From NCBI RefSeq assembly GCF_900142655.1, contig NZ_FRBQ01000001.1, positions 436,115 through 500,114 of the forward strand: DNA of 64,000 nucleotides, given 5' to 3'. The notes beneath the pieces are model-generated. The model did no database searches. It was not told where the DNA came from and saw only the letters and a program-made list of their open reading frames with translations. Source of the stretch: Phytopseudomonas punonensis. Lineage in GTDB: Bacteria; Pseudomonadota; Gammaproteobacteria; Pseudomonadales; Pseudomonadaceae. Below are positions 22,150 to 33,000 of the stretch, in pieces; position 1 is the stretch's first letter; each line of letters opens with the position of its first letter. Position numbers and translations under genes: made by a program.

Positions 22150-22422
22150 ATGCCCGCCCGTGAAATCACCATCATCAACAAACTCGGCCTGCATGCCCGG
22201 GCAGCAGCCAAGTTCGTCGGCGTCGCGGGGCGCTTTCCGTGTCAGGTGAAGATTGGCCGTAGCGCCGAAGCACTGGTCGACGGCAAGAGCATCATGGCGG
22301 TGATGATGCTGGCGGCAGGCAAAGGCACCAATGTGCACCTGCTCACCGAAGGCGAGCGTGAAGACGAGGCACTGCAGGCTTTGGTCGATTTGATAAACAA
22401 CTACTTCGACGAAGGCGAGTAA
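22150..22422 (+). CDS. ptsO: Phosphocarrier protein NPr
   Basis: A 90-residue HPr-like carrier of the nitrogen PTS. His15 in NKLGLHARAA is the phosphorylation site, and KSIMAVMMLAAGKG is the regulatory-Ser region. Last gene of the rpoN cluster. An imperfect hairpin after the stop, without a T tract, lies between it and the convergent small gene. Confidence 0.95.
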   Translation: MPAREITIINKLGLHARAAAKFVGVAGRFPCQVKIGRSAEALVDGKSIMAVMMLAAGKGTNVHLLTEGEREDEALQALVDLINNYFDEGE

Positions 22423-22472
22423 CGGGCACTGCCAGTGGCGTCTCTCACCGGCAGCGCCATTACCGAACTAGC

Positions 22473-22604
22473 TCAGAGCCAGCCTGAAGCGCCATTCAGA
22501 GCTTTGAGGACGAGGATCAACCCGCCCGCAAAGACCAGCATCAGCCCCAGCGCATAACGCAGCGAACGTCGGTTGTTCACGATCAGCTCATGCAATGGGC
22601 TCAT
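22473..22604 (-). CDS. 43-residue predicted single-pass membrane protein
   Basis: A short frame starting at ATG 22604 with AGGAG 6 bases upstream. It reads MSPLHELIVNNRRSLRYALG, then a hydrophobic segment (about residues 21-36, LMLVFAGGLILVLKAL) and a short tail ending GWL. The Arg-rich N-terminus suggests an N-in topology. No family is recognised. It follows sodA on the same strand (33 bases after the sodA stop), so it may be co-transcribed with the fagA-fumC-orfX-sodA operon. Confidence 0.6.
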   Translation of the reverse strand: MSPLHELIVNNRRSLRYALGLMLVFAGGLILVLKALNGASGWL

Positions 22605-22637
22605 GTGCGCTCCTGAGGCTGCGGCGAACGCATCGCG

Positions 22638-23249
22638 TTACGCCAGCGCGGCTTGATAGCGACGAGCAACTTCCGCCCAATCGACCACGTTATAGAACGC
22701 CCCGATGTATTCCGGGCGGCGGTTCTGATAGCGCAGGTAGTAGGCATGCTCCCAGACGTCCAGACCGAGAATCGGCGTGTTGCCGGTCATCAGCGGGCTG
22801 TCCTGGTTGCCGGTACTCTCGACCACCAGCTTCTTCTGCGGCGTCACGCTGAGCCAGGCCCAACCACTGCCGAAGCGTGTCAGTGCAGCCTTGGTGAACG
22901 CCTCCTTGAAGGCTTCGAAACCGCCCAGTTGGCTGTCGATAGCGACCTTCAACTCACCCTGAGGTTCGCCGCCGCCATTGGTGCTCATCACCGTCCAGAA
23001 CAGCGAATGGTTGGCGTGCCCGCCACCGTTATTGATGACCGCGCCGCGCTTGTCTTCGGGTACGTCCTTGAGGCGAGTAAGCAGCTCTTCGACCGGCAGC
23101 TCGCCGAGCGGATTGCCTTCCAGAGCGGCGTTGAGGTTGTTGACGTAGGTCTGGTGGTGCTTGCTGTGATGGATTTCCATGGTTTGCGCATCGATATGCG
23201 GCTCCAGGGCATCGTAGGCATACGGCAAAGCAGGCAGGCTATACGGCAT
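22638..23249 (-). CDS. sodA: Manganese superoxide dismutase
   Basis: A 203-residue Fe/Mn-family SOD that dismutates superoxide in the cytoplasm. Ligands lie at His27, in [10 protein letters not shown], and in the DVWEHAYY segment. The [10 protein letters not shown] region is of the Mn type. Last recognised gene of fagA-fumC-orfX-sodA, which in P. aeruginosa is Fur-controlled and induced by iron limitation, replacing iron SOD when iron is scarce. Confidence 0.95.
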   Translation of the reverse strand: MPYSLPALPYAYDALEPHIDAQTMEIHHSKHHQTYVNNLNAALEGNPLGELPVEELLTRLKDVPEDKRGAVINNGGGHANHSLFWTVMSTNGGGEPQGELKVAIDSQLGGFEAFKEAFTKAALTRFGSGWAWLSVTPQKKLVVESTGNQDSPLMTGNTPILGLDVWEHAYYLRYQNRRPEYIGAFYNVVDWAEVARRYQAALA

Positions 23250-23261
23250 GATTTCACTCCT

Positions 23262-23711
23262 CTAATGGTACTGACGGTTGGCAGGCGCTGAGCGCGCTGC
23301 AGTTGGCATATCGCCGGGTGCAAGGGCATCCAGCAATCGGTCCGTACGGGGGTAGGCCCCGTGCTCGGCGACAAAGTTCAACACTCCCGAGTAGCTGCGC
23401 CGACTGTGATTCAGTGCGGCTTGCCGCAAAGCTGGCGGCAACTGCGGGGCGGCCACGCAGCGCAGCAGGTGCTCATGGCAGGCACACAAATGCTCGGCTG
23501 CGCCCTCTGGATGGCCGATCATCAACTGCAGGTCGGCCAGGTTGTGTTGCGAGACGACAAAGGCTGCAACAGCCGCATCCGGGTCGCGCCAGCGCTCGAA
23601 TAACACCTGCGCCAGTGCGAGGGCCTGCAGGTACTGCTCACGCGCCTCAACCCAGCAACCGTCGGCGAAGTAGCGGTTACCGGCTTCGATAAGTCGCTTC
23701 CACTGCTCCAT
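23262..23711 (-). CDS. Hypothetical protein (orfX of the fumC-sodA operon)
   Basis: A 149-residue helical protein from ATG 23711, which follows an AGGAGG site 5 bases away; an upstream ATG at 23744 lacks one. The region MEQWKRLIEAGNRYFADGCW to LALAQVLFERW resembles TPR-like helical pairs. Its position between fumC and sodA matches the uncharacterised orfX of P. aeruginosa. Role unknown; the context suggests iron-starvation or superoxide metabolism. Confidence 0.8.
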   Translation of the reverse strand: MEQWKRLIEAGNRYFADGCWVEAREQYLQALALAQVLFERWRDPDAAVAAFVVSQHNLADLQLMIGHPEGAAEHLCACHEHLLRCVAAPQLPPALRQAALNHSRRSYSGVLNFVAEHGAYPRTDRLLDALAPGDMPTAARSAPANRQYH

Positions 23712-23756
23712 GGCTGCCTCCTCGTTTCGTGATCGAACGTGCATCAGACGCGACGG

Positions 23757-25145
23757 TTACAGGCCGCCTCTGGTAAGGCGCTCGGGGTCTAGCAACTGTT
23801 CCAGTTCGGCGCGCTCCAGGTCGGTCATCTCCTCGGCCACATCGATGATCGGCCGACCTTCGCGATAGGCTGTCTTGGCTATCTCGGCGGCCTTCTGGTA
23901 ACCAATCAGCGGATTCAACGCAGTGACCAGAATCGGGTTACGCCCCAGAGCTTCCTTGAGCTTGGGCTCGTTGACCTTGAAGCTGGCAATCGCCCGATCA
24001 GCCAGCAGCCGACTGGCATTGGTCAGCAACTCGATGCTGCCGAGCAGGTTATGAGCGATCACCGGCAGCATCACGTTCAGTTCGAAGTTGCCGGACTGCC
24101 CCGCCACCGCAATGGTGGCGTCATTGCCGATCACCTGTGCGGCGACCATGGCGGTGGCTTCCGGAATCACCGGGTTGACCTTGCCCGGCATGATCGAGGA
24201 GCCGGGCTGCAGCGCTTCCAGCTCGATTTCGCTGAGACCGGCCAGTGGCCCGGAATTCATCCAGCGCAGATCATTGGCGATCTTCATCAGCGAAACGGCA
24301 GTGGTCTTGAGCTGACCGGACAGCGCGACCGCAGTGTCCTGGGAGCCGATCAGGGCGAAGAAATTGCTGCCCGGCGTGAACTGCCGTCCTGTCAGCGCAT
24401 TGAGTTCCTGGCAGAACAACTCGGCGAAGCGAGGGTGTGCGTTGATGCCGGTACCCACGGCGGTGCCGCCCTGAGCCAAAGCCTGCAATGCCGGCAGCAT
24501 ACCTGTGAGCAACTGGATATTGGCCTGGATTTGCTGTGCCCAGCCGTCGAGCACCTGACTCATACGCACCGGCATCGCGTCCATCAAATGGGTACGACCG
24601 GTTTTCACGTAAGGCTGTACTTGCAGCGACTTGTTGCAGAGCACCTCGAGCAGATGCCCAAGCGCAGGCAACAGCCGCTCGCTGACCTCGATGGCGGCAC
24701 TGACATGAATGGTGGTCGGGATGATGTCGTTGCTGCTTTGCCCGCAATTGACGTGATCGTTGGGGTTGATCGGCTCACCCAGGATGCGCGTGGCGAGGGT
24801 CGCGATCACCTCGTTGGCATTCATGTTGGAGCTGGTGCCGGAACCGGTCTGGAAGACATCAACCGGAAAGTGCTGCATGGAATCCTCGGCCAGCAACTGC
24901 TGGCAAGCCGCGACGATGGCATCGCCCTGGGCTGGCAGAATCTGTTCCAGATCGACGTTGGCGCGCGCTACGGCGGCCTTGGCCAGCACCAGGGCACGGA
25001 TGAACGCTTTAGGCATGGCCAGTCCCGAAACCGGGAAGTTGTCTACTGCGCGCTGGGTCTGAGCGCCATATAGCGCATCGGCGGGCACTGCCAACTCGCC
25101 CATGCTGTCGCGCTCTATGCGAGTGGCGCTGTGGTGATTACTCAT
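23757..25145 (-). CDS. fumC: Class II fumarate hydratase
   Basis: A 462-residue iron-independent fumarase interconverting fumarate and malate. Seen: GSGTSSNMNANEV, TGRTHLMDAMPV, the NSGPLAGLSEIELEALQPGS stretch and the SIMPGKVNPV signature loop. Being free of iron-sulfur clusters, it suits iron-poor or oxidative conditions. It overlaps the fagA stop by 8 bases. Confidence 0.97.
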   Translation of the reverse strand: MSNHHSATRIERDSMGELAVPADALYGAQTQRAVDNFPVSGLAMPKAFIRALVLAKAAVARANVDLEQILPAQGDAIVAACQQLLAEDSMQHFPVDVFQTGSGTSSNMNANEVIATLATRILGEPINPNDHVNCGQSSNDIIPTTIHVSAAIEVSERLLPALGHLLEVLCNKSLQVQPYVKTGRTHLMDAMPVRMSQVLDGWAQQIQANIQLLTGMLPALQALAQGGTAVGTGINAHPRFAELFCQELNALTGRQFTPGSNFFALIGSQDTAVALSGQLKTTAVSLMKIANDLRWMNSGPLAGLSEIELEALQPGSSIMPGKVNPVIPEATAMVAAQVIGNDATIAVAGQSGNFELNVMLPVIAHNLLGSIELLTNASRLLADRAIASFKVNEPKLKEALGRNPILVTALNPLIGYQKAAEIAKTAYREGRPIIDVAEEMTDLERAELEQLLDPERLTRGGL

Positions 25146-25533
25146 AAGGATTTCCTTCTGCCAGTTCGGACATCGAAAGCGAGGGCTGCATGCGCAAGGT
25201 CGCCAGGCGATTGCGTACGCGAATCAGGCTGCACTGCTGCTCACGGTCGACCGCCAGGTGCTGCAGGGCATAGAGGGAGCGGTAGGCGTGATCGAGACAG
25301 ACGCTGCGCCAGTGCCAGGGCAACGCGGTGTCACACGCGGTGTCCATAAGCAGATTCAGAGTGGTCAGCGACATCCGCCAAGGGCAAAGGCGTCCGTGCT
25401 CGACCAGTTGCCGGCCTTGCGCCCAATGCAGCTCCAGGAGCCGCGGTTCATCAGGTACCAGTGCACAGCGAATCCGGAATCCCAGCCACTGCCAGCAATC
25501 CAGACAGGGCGTATTGCTCGCGCGAAATCTCAT
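25138..25533 (-). CDS. fagA: Fur-associated gene product FagA
   Basis: A 131-residue protein of unknown function, first in the fagA-fumC-orfX-sodA operon. It begins MRFRASNTPCLDCWQWLGFR and has a His/Trp-rich core (TALPWHWRSVCLDHAYRSLY). GAGGGAG precedes the start. A Fur box lies 17 bases upstream. Identification rests on operon position and promoter as much as on sequence. Confidence 0.85.
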   Translation of the reverse strand: MRFRASNTPCLDCWQWLGFRIRCALVPDEPRLLELHWAQGRQLVEHGRLCPWRMSLTTLNLLMDTACDTALPWHWRSVCLDHAYRSLYALQHLAVDREQQCSLIRVRNRLATLRMQPSLSMSELAEGNPYE

Positions 25534-25549
25534 GGCAACTCCCTCAAAA

Positions 25550-25568
25550 GATAATGATATTAATTCCT
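25550..25568 (-). promoter_or_regulatory. Fur box upstream of fagA
   Basis: GATAATGATATTAATTCCT matches 14 of 19 positions of the consensus GATAATGATAATCATTATC, with the first ten bases perfect. Just beyond it lies a second small palindrome, TTCCTA-AA-TAGGAA (25564-25577). Placement ahead of fagA fits iron-repressed expression of fagA-fumC-orfX-sodA. Confidence 0.8.
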
Positions 25569-25710
25569 AAATAGGAAAAATAATCAATCCTTTCGAGAGC
25601 ATGGAGATCTATGGGCAAGTTACGCAGCGCCACCTATGTTGAGCAGATGGCCGGGAGCTTGGCGCTTCGGCGTACAGCATTGGCGTTAGAGTCGCCGCGT
25701 TGCGCGGGGA

Positions 25711-25743
25711 CTCAAAAACAACAAGGGCGCCATTGGGCGCCCT
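25711..25743 (-). terminator. Rho-independent terminator of pmbA
   Basis: On the minus strand, AGGGCGCC-CAAT-GGCGCCCT is followed by TGTTGTTTTTGAG, six bases after the pmbA stop codon. Confidence 0.8.
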
Positions 25744-25749
25744 GAGTGT

Positions 25750-27096
25750 TCAACTGCCAGCGACGGTCATTTTCTCGATCAGCACCGAGCCGGTGCGGAT
25801 GTTACTGCGCAACTCCAGATCGCTGCCAACGGCGACGATCTGCCGGAACATATCGCGCATGTTGCCGGCAATGGTCACTTCCTGCACAGCGAACTGGATC
25901 TCGCCATTCTCGACCCAGTAACCGCCAGCTCCGCGTGAGTAATCACCGGTCACCATGTTCAGGCCATGGCCCATCAGCTCGGTGACCAGCAAGCCACGAC
26001 CCATGCGTTTGATCAGTGCCTGCTGATCCTCCTCGCCATGACTGACGAACAGGTTGTGCACGCCGCCGGCATTGGCGGTGCTGGGCATGCCCAGCTTGCG
26101 GCCGGAATAGGTGCTCAGAATGTAGGAAACCAGGCGCCCGCCTTCGACGAAGGGCTTGGCATAGGTCGCCAGACCATCGCCGTCGAACGCCGCACTGCCC
26201 ATCGCGCGCGGAATATGCGGCCGCTCATCGAGGTTCAGCCAGGATGGAAACAGCTGCTCGCCCAATGTGTCCTCAAGGAACGATGACTTGCGGTACAAGG
26301 CGCCGCCGGAAATTGCCCCCAGGAAGCTGCTGAAAAGACCGGTGGCCAGCTCAGCCGAGAACAGCACTGGCACTTCACACGTCGGCACGGGGCGTGCGCC
26401 CAGACGACTGACCGCACGTTGCGCAGCACGTCGGCCGATGCTCGCGGCATCAGCGAGCAATTCGCCCTGACGATTCACGTCATACCAGTAATCGCGCTGC
26501 ATCTGCCCGTCGCTCTCGGCGATCATCACGCAGCTGAGGCTGTGCCGTGTGCTGGCGTAGCCGCCGACAAAACCGTTGCTGTTGCCGTATACGCGGCAAC
26601 CCTGGTGGGTACCCAGACTGGTGCCGTCGGCATTGCGAATGCGCGCATCAGTGTCGAACGCCGCCGCTTCGCAAAGCAGCGCACGCTCGATTGCCTGCTC
26701 CGGGGTGATATCCCAGGCGTGGTAGAGATCCAGCTCCGGCAGATCACGGGCCATCAGCGCCGCATCGGCCAGGCCAGCGCTTTCATCCTCGGAGGCGTGC
26801 TTGGCGATCGCCAGAGCAGCCGCCACGGTTTCGCGGATCGCGGCTTCGCCGGTCGCCGAAGTACTTGCCGAGCCCTTGCGCTGACCGACGTAAAGGGTGA
26901 TACCAAAGCCCTGATCACGATTGAATTCGACGGTTTCCACTTCGCGCTGACGTACCGTGGTGGACAGCCCCTGCTCCACCGACACGGCGACTTCACAAGC
27001 CGTAGCGCCCTGGTTCTTGGCCTCGGCAAGAATCTGTTCGACCTGCGCCTGCAAACCTGGCAACGCGGCAGGCCCGACTACTTCCACTTCACTCAT
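25750..27096 (-). CDS. pmbA: Metalloprotease PmbA/TldE
   Basis: A 448-residue TldD/PmbA-family protein, the non-catalytic partner of TldD in the heterodimeric protease that processes microcin precursors and the CcdA antitoxin in E. coli. It lacks the HExxxH of TldD. Seen: YGNSNGFVGGYAS, the RKLGMPSTANAGGVHN segment and ELMGHGLNMVTGDYSRGAGGYW. ATG 27096 with AGGAGT upstream is the start; a longer reading to 27144 is a low-quality extension. Divergent from darP. Confidence 0.93.
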   Translation of the reverse strand: MSEVEVVGPAALPGLQAQVEQILAEAKNQGATACEVAVSVEQGLSTTVRQREVETVEFNRDQGFGITLYVGQRKGSASTSATGEAAIRETVAAALAIAKHASEDESAGLADAALMARDLPELDLYHAWDITPEQAIERALLCEAAAFDTDARIRNADGTSLGTHQGCRVYGNSNGFVGGYASTRHSLSCVMIAESDGQMQRDYWYDVNRQGELLADAASIGRRAAQRAVSRLGARPVPTCEVPVLFSAELATGLFSSFLGAISGGALYRKSSFLEDTLGEQLFPSWLNLDERPHIPRAMGSAAFDGDGLATYAKPFVEGGRLVSYILSTYSGRKLGMPSTANAGGVHNLFVSHGEEDQQALIKRMGRGLLVTELMGHGLNMVTGDYSRGAGGYWVENGEIQFAVQEVTIAGNMRDMFRQIVAVGSDLELRSNIRTGSVLIEKMTVAGS

Positions 27097-27198
27097 AACG
27101 ACTCCTGAACGATAGCCACAGCGGCAACGACTGCAGTCGCGCATGCGGCAAGAAACTTGCTGCTATCATGGCGGCGTTTCCCATTGGATCACCGCACC

Positions 27199-27717
27199 AT
27201 GTCTGATTACTCCGACGACTTCTCCGGCGAGAAGAGCAAAACCCAGGTCAAGCGCGAGCTGCATGCCCTGCAGGATCTTGGTCAGCGTCTGGCCGGCCTC
27301 AAGCCTGAATTGCAACGCAAGCTACCGCTGACCGACGGGTTGCGCCGCGCCCTGGAAGAAGCACCCAAGCACACCGCCAACTCGGCGAAAAAACGCCATA
27401 TGCAGTTCGTTGGCAAGCTGATGCGCGACCAGGACATCGATGCCATCCTGACGTTGCTCGACCAGCTCGACGCTTCCACGCGTCAGTACAACGAACGCTT
27501 CCATAACCTCGAGCGCTGGCGTGATCGCCTGATCGCCGGTAACGACGAGGTGCTCGAGAAATTCGTCGTCGAGTACCCCGAGGCCGACCGCCAGCATCTG
27601 CGTGGGCTGATCCGTCATGCCCAGCATGAAGCGGCCCAGGAAAAGGCGCCGGCTTCGTCGCGCAAAATCTTCAAGTACATCCGCGAACTCGACGAAAGCC
27701 AGCGCGGCCTGCGCTAG
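27199..27717 (+). CDS. darP: Ribosome biogenesis factor DarP (YjgA)
   Basis: A 172-residue highly charged helical protein of the DUF615/YjgA family, which associates with late 50S precursors in E. coli. It starts [20 protein letters not shown] at 27199; the upstream extension is unsupported. Also seen: [16 protein letters not shown] and the C-terminal [12 protein letters not shown]. It lies between pmbA and tldD, the same gene order as in P. aeruginosa. Confidence 0.93.
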   Translation: MSDYSDDFSGEKSKTQVKRELHALQDLGQRLAGLKPELQRKLPLTDGLRRALEEAPKHTANSAKKRHMQFVGKLMRDQDIDAILTLLDQLDASTRQYNERFHNLERWRDRLIAGNDEVLEKFVVEYPEADRQHLRGLIRHAQHEAAQEKAPASSRKIFKYIRELDESQRGLR

Positions 27718-27735
27718 GTTTCGCCCGCTCGCACG

Positions 27736-27763
27736 GCCGGGGGCAAGCCCCGGCTGCAATTTT
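27736..27763 (+). terminator. Probable terminator after darP
   Basis: GCCGGGG (27736-27742) pairs with CCCCGGC (27748-27754) and is followed by TGCAATTTT. It sits between convergent darP and tldD. The T tract is weak. Confidence 0.65.
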
Positions 27764-29205
27764 CAAGCCCCGGTACCACCCACGGTTATCGCATCGATCT
27801 TCAAGGTAGGCTGGCCGACGCCCACGGGTACCGACTGGCCGTCCTTGCCGCAGGTGCCCACGCCGCTGTCGAGCGCTAGGTCGTTACCGACCATGGACAC
27901 CCGGCTCATCGCCTCCGGGCCATTACCAATCAGCGTGGCACCTTTGACCGGCGCGGTGATCTTGCCGTCTTCGATCAGATACGCCTCGCTGGTGGAGAAC
28001 ACGAACTTGCCGCTGGTGATATCGACCTGGCCACCGCCGAGGTTGGCGCAGTAGATGCCCCTTTTCACCGAGCGGATAATTTCTTCTGGATCGCTTTCGC
28101 CGGCCAGCATGTAGGTATTGGTCATGCGCGGCATCGGCAGGTGCGAGTACGATTCGCGGCGGCCGTTACCGGTGCGCGCTACGCCCATCAGGCGGGCGTT
28201 GAGCTTGTCCTGCATGTAGCCCTTGAGCACGCCATTTTCGATCAGCGTGGTGCACTGGGTTGGTGTGCCTTCGTCGTCCATGCTCAGCGAGCCACGGCGC
28301 TCGGCCAGGGTGCCGTCGTCGACGATAGTGCACAGCTTGGACGCCACCTGTTGGCCGATCTTGCCGCTGTAGTTGGAGCTACCCTTGCGGTTGAAGTCGC
28401 CTTCCAGGCCGTGACCAACCGCTTCGTGCAGCAACACACCGGACCAGCCGGCGCCCATCACCACCGGCAACGTACCAGCCGGCGCAGCAACTGCTTCGAG
28501 GTTGACCAGAGCCTGGCGTAGTGCCTCGCGGGCGTAGCTCATGGCGCGGTCTTCGTTGAGGAAATAGCGGTAGTCGGTACGCCCGCCACCGCCGTGGCCA
28601 CCGCGCTCACGACGACCGTTCTGCTCGACGATGACGCTGACGTTGAAGCGCACCAGGGGTCGGATATCGGCGCCCAGGCTGCCGTCGGTGGCCGCGACCA
28701 GGATGCGATCCCAAACGCCGGCGAGGCTTACCGTCACCTGCTTGATGCGCGGATCCAAGGCGCGGGTAGCGACGTCGATACGCTTGAGCAGCTCGACCTT
28801 CTGCGCACGGTCGATCACGTCCAGCGGGTTGTCGGCGGCGTACAGCGGCATCACCTCGGTGGCCTTGAAGGCCTGCACGCGGCCCTGCTGCCCGGCACGG
28901 GCAATCGAGCGCGCCGCACGCGCTGCCTGGCTAAGCGCCTCGGGGGTGATCGCATTGCTGTAGGCGAAGCCGGTTTTCTCACCGGACTGGGCGCGCACGC
29001 CGACGCCCTGATCGAGGTTGAAGCTGCCTTCCTTGACGATGCCGTCTTCCAGCACCCAGGTCTCCGAGACCTGAGTCTGGAAGTACAGGTCAGCCGCATC
29101 AATACCAGGGCCGGCGAGTTCGCCGAGTACGCCTGGCAGGTGATCCAGGGTCAGGCCGCCTGGGCTCAGCATCTGCTCGCTGACGGTCGATAACATGTCG
29201 CTCAT
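27763..29205 (-). CDS. tldD: Metalloprotease TldD
   Basis: A 480-residue catalytic subunit of the TldD/PmbA protease. The zinc motif HEAVGH (HExxxH, His260-His265) sits in [20 protein letters not shown]. The C-terminal region has [21 protein letters not shown]. It overlaps the nitrilase stop by 4 bases and is the last gene of the mreB-to-tldD minus-strand run. Confidence 0.96.
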   Translation of the reverse strand: MSDMLSTVSEQMLSPGGLTLDHLPGVLGELAGPGIDAADLYFQTQVSETWVLEDGIVKEGSFNLDQGVGVRAQSGEKTGFAYSNAITPEALSQAARAARSIARAGQQGRVQAFKATEVMPLYAADNPLDVIDRAQKVELLKRIDVATRALDPRIKQVTVSLAGVWDRILVAATDGSLGADIRPLVRFNVSVIVEQNGRRERGGHGGGGRTDYRYFLNEDRAMSYAREALRQALVNLEAVAAPAGTLPVVMGAGWSGVLLHEAVGHGLEGDFNRKGSSNYSGKIGQQVASKLCTIVDDGTLAERRGSLSMDDEGTPTQCTTLIENGVLKGYMQDKLNARLMGVARTGNGRRESYSHLPMPRMTNTYMLAGESDPEEIIRSVKRGIYCANLGGGQVDITSGKFVFSTSEAYLIEDGKITAPVKGATLIGNGPEAMSRVSMVGNDLALDSGVGTCGKDGQSVPVGVGQPTLKIDAITVGGTGA

Positions 29206-30056
29206 AAGGTCTCCACATCAGGCTGCCGCGGCTCGGCCGCAGCGAAAAATCGTTTATGTCGCAGCACCGGCATGCGTTCGCGGATCGCCGCCTGCTCGTC
29301 AGCATCGCGAACGGCCAGCAAAGCCGCCTCACCATCGACATGTTCGGCCACCTTACGCCCCCAAGGGTCGACGATGAGGCTATGGCCATAAGTTTCACGG
29401 CCGCCGGGATGAAAACCACCCTGTGCCGCGGCCAGCACGTAGCACTGGGTTTCGATAGCGCGCGAGCGGATCAGCACTTCCCAGTGCGCAGCGCCGGTGA
29501 CCCGGGTGAACGCTGAAGGCGCAGTGATCAGCTCGGCGCCCGCTTCACGCAGTGCGCCATAGAGTTCAGGAAAGCGCAGGTCGTAGCAGACGGTCAAACC
29601 CAGACGCCCGACGGGCGTGTCCGCTACCACTACCTGCTCGCCATGGGCATAGTCATCCGACTCGCGATAGCGACCACGGCGGTCACTGACATCCACATCG
29701 AACAGGTGCAACTTGTCATAGCGGGCGACGAACTCACCGTGCTCATCGACCAACAGCGAGCAGGCCCGCGGTTTGCCATCCGGCTGATCCTGCGGTGGCA
29801 GCGGCAAGGTTCCGGCCACTATCCACAAGCCGAGATCACGGGCGGTACGTCGCAACCACGGCAAAACCGGGCCCTGGCCACTGGCCTCCAGATGCCCCAG
29901 GGCGGCAGCATCGCGTCGCCCCAGAGCCGAGAAGTTCTCAGGCAACACTGCCAACCGCGCCCCGCCCGCTGCAGCCTGCTCGAGTATGCGCTGGGCTTGC
30001 TGCAGGTTAGCGGCGATATCGTCCTGGCTGACCATCTGGATCACGGCGAGTGACAT
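29202..30056 (-). CDS. Carbon-nitrogen hydrolase (Nit-type amidase)
   Basis: A 284-residue nitrilase-superfamily amidase with the full triad: Glu40 (LPENF), Lys115 (YDKLHLFDV) and Cys157 ([10 protein letters not shown]). It resembles Nit1/YbeM-type enzymes, some of which hydrolyse deaminated glutathione; the substrate here is not proven. The start at 30056 has GGAGG 5 bases upstream; a longer frame up to 30221 is a shadow of yhdP. Confidence 0.9.
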   Translation of the reverse strand: MSLAVIQMVSQDDIAANLQQAQRILEQAAAGGARLAVLPENFSALGRRDAAALGHLEASGQGPVLPWLRRTARDLGLWIVAGTLPLPPQDQPDGKPRACSLLVDEHGEFVARYDKLHLFDVDVSDRRGRYRESDDYAHGEQVVVADTPVGRLGLTVCYDLRFPELYGALREAGAELITAPSAFTRVTGAAHWEVLIRSRAIETQCYVLAAAQGGFHPGGRETYGHSLIVDPWGRKVAEHVDGEAALLAVRDADEQAAIRERMPVLRHKRFFAAAEPRQPDVETL

Positions 30057-30069
30057 CAAGACCTCCGGC

Positions 30070-33000
30070 TCAGTTGGGCTTCTCGAACGGCTTGTCGAAT
30101 TTGAGCTCCGGGTCATGCAGCGTGCCCTTGACGTCATATTGCACGCTGGCGAACCGCGCCACGCGGTCACCCAGCAGCTTGTCAGCGATGAACAGCGCAC
30201 CGCCGATGGCCGGCGCACCAACGATCAATGCGGCAATCGGCAGGTTGTTGGTGACCGGCAGGGTGACCAGCAGCTTGGCATCGATGGCCTCGTTGACCAT
30301 GTTAAGGGTGCCGTTGAGTTCCAGATTGCTCGACGGGCCGGTCATGGTGATCGGCTCCTGGGTCACGAACACGCCGTCGGTGGCCAGCAGGTTGCCCTTC
30401 ACCCGATCGTAGCTCAGGCCCTTGTCGAGCAGGTCGGAGAAGTCCAGGCGCAGGCGACGGCCAATGGAATTGAAGTTGAGCAACCCGAATATTCGCAGCG
30501 CCGACGCCGAGCCCTGCACCTCGACAAACTGGCCCTTGCGCAGCGCAGCATCGAGGCTGCCGGAATAGCGCTTGAGGTTGAACCAGGCGGGTGAGCCCGG
30601 CCAATGCCCATCAGCATCCAGGCGGAAGCTCTCGCTGGTCGCCGACGGCGCGTAACCCCAGGCCTTGAGTACTTCGGAGAGTTTCTCGCCCTGCATGCGG
30701 CCCTTGTACCAGCTGCGAGTCTGCCCCGGTACGCCCTGCCAACCAATCGCGCCGCCCAGTTTGAGACCCTTGAGGTTGATATCCAGGTCGCTGAATTGCA
30801 CGCCCTGGCCATCCGGGCGCGCCTTGAGCGACCAGGTGCCCATGTCGTCATCGCCCTGGAACACATGGGCGACGCGCAAGTTCAGCGCCGGGATCTGCCG
30901 TGGGTCGAAATCGGCCAGCGGGTCCGGGCCTTCTGGTTCCGGCGCATCCTCGGTTTTCGGCTTGGCGGCCGGCAGGCGCACATATTCCAGATCGGCAACG
31001 ATGGGTTTATCAGCCGCCTCGAACAGGTCGATGCGACCCTTGGCCAGGGTGCTGTCCAGATTGAGCGACCAGCCGCCGTCCAGCGGGCGCAGGCCGACGT
31101 CGAGATCTTCGAGCTGTTGGCCAAACCCTTCAAAGCGTCCGATGCGCAGCTCGGCGTCGCTGAACAACTGCTGAGCGCCTTTGCGCGACGACTGCTCATA
31201 GGGCTCGATTGCCTTCTGCCACTCGGCCAGGTTGACCTGCGCGACGCGCCCACGCACCCGCACGCCTCGGATATTCGGCAGGATTGCCGGACCGTCGCCC
31301 AGGCGCAGCTCACCGCGGCTTTGGTCGAATTTACCCGGTGGTGCGGCCAGGGTAAAACTGGCCACATCCGCGTAGTCCAGCCAGTAGCGCTGTTCAGCGC
31401 CGCCAAAGCTCATGCGCCAGTCGGCGTAACGCTCGTCATTGGCCGCCTTGCCGAAGGGTGCTGGCAAGGAGATGCTCAGGCCCTTGAGATTGGAGTCGAC
31501 GCGCAACTGACTTTGCTCGCCCTCGAGACTCAGCCGCAGGCGATATGGCAGGCTGCCTTCGGCAGGCAGCTTCTGCTCGACACCTAGCCACTGCGTCAGG
31601 TTGTTCAAGGTAACCACGCCATTGGCTTCGATATGGCTGCGTGCCTGGCCTGGCCGGCCATCGGCTACAGCCTTGCCACGGATCGCATGGCCGAGCGCTC
31701 GGGCGCTGATCGAAGGTGCGCTCAGGCCCTTGCTCGTGTCGTAGCGGAAATCGCCGGTCACGTCACTCAACTGCAGCTCGGGCTTGCTGATGGTCAGGGA
31801 GGCCTTGTTGGCGCTGAAGTCGACAACCACATTGGCCGGCTCGCCCTTTTGCAGGGGAATATCCAGATTCAGCGAGCCATTCAGTGCGCCCTCGCCCTTC
31901 CAGCCGGCGAAGGTATCGGCAACGCCCAGTGGCGCTTCCTGGAGGATCTTCAAGCCGTCGCCGACACTGCTCTGCAGCTTGCCCTTGAGCTTGAGGTGCG
32001 GTGTCTGGCCAGGATCGACATGGGGGATATCGGCGAACGCTTCACGCACGCGGCTATCGAGAATGTTGCCCTCGGATACCCGCACGCGCACGCCGCTGTC
32101 TTCGATCAGTACCTGGCCGCGAGCATCGCGCAGCACAGGCCAGCCGGGCTGGAACGCTAGTTCAGCATCCTCGACATCGAAGAACAGGCTGATGCTGCGT
32201 ACCGCCGGATCGGGGTTGCGATTGATCGAGCCCTGATACTGGAAATAACCCTCATTGACCTTGCCGCTGTGAATCGCGGTTTTCAGCCACTCATCCAGCG
32301 CCGGGCTGAGCACCGGGCTGGGCAGGTATTTTTCGGTGAAGCGCGCATCGCCGTCGCGCATACCGACGCGCAGGTCCATGTAGTCCTCGCGCTCGGGGTC
32401 CTTGAGCATGCGGATCAGGAAGTCACCAGCCACCTTGCCCTCTTCGCCCACCACCTGCAGGTAAGGCGCGCGCAGGGTGAAACCTTCATCATCAAGCGTC
32501 CAGGTCAGCCGGCCTTTGGCCTGCTGATAAACCCAGGCTTTGGGAAACAGGGTGGTGAGGTGCAGTGAGAAATCTTCACTGTCGACCTTCAGCTCGCCGC
32601 CGCCAAGATCGCCGGTGATGCTGCCGCTACCGTTCTCCACGGCAGGCGAGGCATGCCAGGCGGAGAAACCCACACGCTCCAGATTGGCGGAGAACTGCAG
32701 CCGCTCAGGGCCATCGACCTCAGGCTGAAAGCTGGCATTGAGGTTACGCAGGCCGCCGTGTGGCTTGAGGGTCTGCAGCAGATCCAGGGCCGTGTCCGGC
32801 AGCGGCGCCAGCCCCTCTACCAACGGTACCAGCGGGCCAACATCGAGGCGGTCGGCGCTCAGTTTCCAGCGCTGCGATTGGTCGGCCTTGGCAGCCTGAT
32901 GGCCAACTGCGATACGCGTCTCGCCCCAGCGGTTGTCGCCACGGCTGAAAGCGAAGTCATCGAGCAGCAGATCGAAGTCATCGCCGCTGCGCTCGAAGTA

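Noticed and set aside
25540..25750. A PrrF-like iron sRNA next to the Fur box
   Set aside because: The conserved PrrF core pairing region is not seen; only a Fur box and a pmbA terminator are supported.
30057..30221. Upstream extension of the nitrilase frame
   Set aside because: It runs inside yhdP, is Arg/Ser-rich, and the ATG at 30056 has GGAGG upstream and starts at the family position.
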